Of a DNA stretch of 64,000 nt, positions 59,853-64,000 are shown one piece after another. Every line of letters starts with the position of its first letter. Within the stretch, counting starts at the first letter, position 1. Source of the DNA: Promerops cafer (taxonomy: Eukaryota > Chordata > Aves > Passeriformes > Nectariniidae); NCBI GenBank assembly GCA_013398275.1, contig VZSE01014423.1:62001-126000 (forward strand), in the 5' to 3' direction. The position numbers and the translations under genes were made by a program. Under the pieces are notes generated by a model. That model was not told the origin of the DNA. It saw only the letters and a list, made by a program, of their open reading frames with translations, and searched no databases.

Positions 59853-62800
59853 ATTCAGTTCCCAATAATTAAAAGCTTTGTCCACAGATCTCAAGTTTTC
59901 CTATGAACTAATTTAATAATGAAGGGGAGCAAAAGAGGAGAGGAACCTACACCCATCAAAGATGTACTCAGAGGAAGAAGACAGCTGCATCCTTAGCACT
60001 CCCTTCAGGGTGAAGATTTTGGTCCCATCCTGCAGGCATCGTGTACACCATGGAGCAGGAAATAAATGACTTGATTTTTCTTGTTCTCTGGCTTATGGTA
60101 GGAGTCCTGCAGAGATTTAATGGTAAATATTTAACAAGGGGAACTCCCTTTTTCTTTTATGGTCTCATATTTTGTAAATTGATTAACATAATGAGGAAAC
60201 AACAATTCCCTTTGGTTAAAGCCCTCAGTTTCTCACAACTGGGAATTCCATTCCTCAACCATTTCCATTGCAGGGCTTTCTGAGTAGGCAGTTTGGTTTG
60301 CCTCAAGTAGAAAACAACCATTTATTTGGCAGGAAGGAAATCTCACAACCAATCTTCTCACAATTAGAGGAACAAAAAGGGTATTTTAACAATCTCTAGG
60401 CAATATTTTTAATTTTGGTCAATTCTGGAGCTCCTGTAAGACTTATCAGCCATCTAACACAGTTCTGTAATGTGCCCATGGAATGAGCTCAGTTCCACAG
60501 TAATTCCCACCTTGACGTGTGGTAGCAAACCCAAGGAAATATTTTACCTCATATCATTGTATCACAACTAATTTTCAGTTAAATTAAAACATTTGAGTGA
60601 GGTTGCCATACCATCAGAGGAATCAAAAGTTCCTGGGGTGTCCCCAGGTATTCCTGTCTTTCTATGGACTCTCCATGTAGATTTTTGTGTATGTGTTCTC
60701 TAGGAGCCTCTCGTGTGGCCATCCCAAGCACACGGTGCCAGGAAAGGTATTGTTTTCATTGTGCCCATTCTTTCATCTCGGTAGTTAAGAGCTGTAGTTA
60801 TTTAAGAGGCCAGAGAAATTCCTGGCACTCACAGGGGGCCTACAGCTATTTAAATGAGCACCTGTGTGGGTTTTTTGTTTTCTGGGAAGCCATTGCACAA
60901 GCTCCATGCACAAGCTCTGCTGGAGCTGGGTGTTTTAAGTACCTGACAAACAGTGTTGCTTCCAGCTCAGCGTGGTGTGCAAGCCCCAGCCCATACCCTT
61001 GGCCTGTGTGGATCCATGGCTCCCGGGGAATAGAGTTTGCACCAGGCTGAGCTGAATCTGCAACACAGATGAACAAAATGGTCATGTGCAGGTTCAAACT
61101 TTGCTCGCATATGGGTCATGATATACCTACCAATACCTCTTCTCTACTGTGTGGAAGAAAATGCAGAACAAAAACTGAATTCCGAATTGAAATTTGGTCA
61201 ATCTGAGTGGGTGCTACCCTGGCTCTTGGCCATTACCAGAGGGATTGTTTGAAATTAGGCTCTCCAGTGTCACAGAGTGTGTCAGAGCCATGTGGGCAGT
61301 CAGATACACCAGTGTCTCATGTTGGTGCTCTTGGAGGGAGTTGTTTTTTCTTGTTTCCTTTAGTACTGTCCAGTGCTGTGAGTGCCAAGCTGTGTTTTTT
61401 GTGCTGTTGGTGAATGGGGACTTTTCATTTTGAAGATTCTGGGAGATAAAAAGGTAAGTATTTTTTGACAGTTCTGTGGTTTGTCTCTAGGCACATTGGG
61501 TGCTGATTTTCATTCCAGTTACATCAAGGCAGCTGTCTGAACTACAATCCAAACAGAAATTCCTCCAACAACAAACCACTAATATCACATGTAGTTCCAG
61601 TTGTTCACACTTTCTTGTGCTCTGTCTTTCCATGAGATCTCACATCCCCAACCCACTGCCTTGGGCTAATAGTTTGTAACAAAGCTCAATCTCTAAAATG
61701 TCCTATATAAATGGAGAAGGGAAGATCATAAAAGAGAAAGATGAAAACATTTACCACTCCAGCTCCCACACTCAGAGTCTCTCTTGAGTTTCCTGATTCA
61801 TCAGCCAGTTAGGAGGGCACGCAGTCACCCATGCTGCCTGGCTGCTGTTGCTTTCTCCAATGCTACAGGGTACCATTCATCACAGACTGCTAGCTGAAGG
61901 ATACAGTGTCAATGCTGGCAATTGATCCAAGAAAACCTGCACATGTTATTGTACCTCACTAAGGGCCCTCTCCTTTTCTGCTTTTCTTTGTAACAGAAAA
62001 AATTAACCCGTGATGTTTTTTTGTTCAGATTGGAACAGGGAAAATAATACCTGCAGTGGGAGGAAACATTGTGTGTTCAGCCCATCCCTATGTCCTAATC
62101 TTTATTTAAGGCTGTAAATTAGGGGGGGAAAAAAAAAGAATATTTGCTGTCTTCTAGCATATGTGATTTAGAAGAAAAGAGATCTGGGGGGATTATCAGC
62201 TTGTAAGAATATATATTCGTGTGATAAAACTGAATTACCCAAAAGACAAAAGAAGCACTTGCGATACAGCATTGATCTTTTGTACCACCACGTGCATTCT
62301 TGTGTTACACCTTGGGGCAAATCCCAGGCAAGTTCTGGGGAGGGATGGGGCTGGGGTCGGTGGGAAATATTGCTTTTCCTAGGTCAGTAATCCTACATGT
62401 AATTGTTGTTCACAATAACACACTGTGCAGTACCTACTCATCCAGACCTATGGGATATTCATGAAGAAAGGTACTATTATGACTCTGTGTTTGGAAATCT
62501 GGAAGTGAGAAAGATTCATTGGTAATTCAGACTCCCTTGGAGGGGGGCAGGAAATGCAGAAGCAGCCAGTCTATAGGGCACCAATTTAAGTCATCCCAAG
62601 TCAACCCTATCAGTGCACACCTTGGTGTCCACTGGCTTAGGTATGTGCTCACCTCCAAGTAATCTGCTGAATCAGGACTGTCGGCAGTGTCCTGTCTCTG
62701 GTCCCATAAGGTACAATACCAAAGCAGGAAGTCAGGCAATTTTGAGGGGTTTTCTTTATAGCAAGCATTACATTTTATAGTGGTTTTCATTGAAAAATCT

Positions 62801-64000
62801 CAGCAAGCTAAGCTACAGTGATTAATTAAATTTTACAGCTACCCCGTGCACTATGTAAACAGTGCATTATTATTTTTTGCTTTAATAAAGAGCAAATGCG
62901 GGATGCGGAAAGGAAAGGATTTAGAAGTGTATCCAATCAGCTGGGGTGGCTCCTTCTCTCATTTGTAATCTCCCCTCTGACGCCTGGTATGATCAGTATT
63001 GCTTTTTTTGGTAACTAGAGTCAGATGGACAGTTTCATCCTCAGCGTGCTGGAGATCAGAGGTGAACTCCTGGACAACAACCAGGACAGAGATAAATCTA
63101 ACCCAAAGGAGAGCAAAGTCCCCTTGTAAATGTATTTAGGCTTTTTTAGTTCTTTTCTCCCTAAAATGAGCAGATTTTGGAGCTCATTGTAATCAGCATG
63201 ACTATTTAGCCCCAAGGATACAAGTCTGAGTAGCAGATGTTGGGGGAGCCTTTGTGCCTTGCTGGATGTGGGCCGTACCTCAGTATAACCTCTCCTTGCT
63301 AGCTCTCAGAAGAGCAGCCCTTCCTGCCCATGGTTGAGGCATGGAAGGTGTGGGAGGGAGCTCCCACATAAAGTGTGTTGGAGGAAGGGCAGACGTGGGG
63401 ATTCCTCTGGCACAGCAGCTTCTGTGTGTCAAAGTCCTTGAACAGAATACGCTCTTCCCAGCTTGGAGAGAATACAGGGGATTTAGAAAAATATCACCAA
63501 AACCAAACAAAGAAAAAAGCAACAAAAGCTGGATATTGAATGTTTCAGAAATAAAATTAATGTTTTCTCCATAACCCTTTGGTAACAAGGCAAGCATACA
63601 ACAGAAGACTCTTCTATCTGAGGGAACAGTTCCTGTACTTTGTGCTATTTTGAATGAATCATTAGGGAAACACCAAATATTCTAAATGAGCATCATGATT
63701 CCGGAATGGGTGGGAATCTAGTGGTGGGACTTGGAAAGAGTCTGAGTGCAATGACAGAAGGCAAGCTTCACTAAGGTTTTTTAAATAGGCGCAAGGTCAC
63801 TTACAGAAAAAGGGAGGTTAGACTCTCACCTGACCAGACGTGTGGTTGTTTCTGTATAATATCCTGTAGATAATATCTGTGTTACCTATATCTATAATTT
63901 CTGTAGATAATGTCCTGTACTTTGCAATGGACTCTGTAAAGGCCCTTCCTCCATGAGGAAGGAGTTAGGGCTTTGGTTTAATTGTTGCAAGTGACAACTT
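59853..64000. other. Intergenic, no gene recognised
   Basis: AT-rich unique sequence with short chance frames (largest about 128 codons at 60664-61050). A partial internal repeat of a TGTAGATAAT word occurs near 63868-63920. I saw no exon of the flanking genes expected from mammalian gene order and no further CR1 copy. Confidence 0.6.

Noticed and set aside
33512..64000. Exons of ATP6V1G3 or PTPRC, expected next in mammalian gene order
   Set aside because: No matching protein words or exon-like segments were recognised; they probably lie to the right of the window. A translated search would be decisive.
1..64000. CRISPR arrays, tRNA or rRNA genes, bacterial operons
   Set aside because: No regularly spaced repeats, no recognisable tRNA or rRNA sequence, and gene structure is eukaryotic throughout.

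Overview
This window is vertebrate nuclear DNA, almost certainly from a bird. It has large AT-rich introns and intergenic space, GT-AG split exons, few repeats, and 3'-end fragments of CR1 LINEs, which are the typical avian retroposon. A GC-rich dispersed repeat near 50.6-51.1 kb resembles one I associate with songbird sequence, so a passerine or related bird is plausible. There is no bacterial, plasmid or CRISPR content.

The only gene I can support is the 3' part of NEK7, a NIMA-related serine/threonine kinase, on the + strand. Five coding exons (9757-9865, 12090-12197, 19686-19780, 24193-24306, 30591-30701) join in frame to 537 nt, giving 178 codons plus TGA. This corresponds to residues 125-302 of the 302-residue kinase: HRD catalytic loop, DLG motif, activation-loop Ser195, APE-equivalent SPE, and the whole C-lobe to the C-terminus. 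Residues 1-124 (N-lobe) must lie 5' of the window, because positions 1-9756 are intron with no recognisable exon. The 3'UTR begins at 30702; its most likely poly(A) signal is at 33486-33491, giving about 2.8 kb of UTR, with alternatives at 32130 and, far downstream, 38288.

Layout: 1-9756 upstream intron; 9757-30701 five exons and four introns of 2.2, 7.5, 4.4 and 6.3 kb; 30702 to about 33510 3'UTR; about 33511-64000 intergenic, with no coding exon recognised. The third listed intron (12198-19685) holds a 308-base assembly gap inside a TCTCC-type pentamer repeat and a short CR1 remnant. The intergenic part holds a 1.6 kb pyrimidine-rich block (34.75-36.35 kb), an old CR1 fragment (37.9-38.1 kb), a CpG-rich patch with an LTR-like TATA/poly(A) arrangement (about 44.9-45.05 kb), the dispersed repeat (50.6-51.1 kb) and a younger CR1 3' end (59.7-59.85 kb).

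I found no convincing new biological system. The observations most worth checking are the LTR-like patch, the CpG-dense last exon with a C-terminal substitution, the possible distal poly(A) site, the pyrimidine block and several candidate regulatory motifs.
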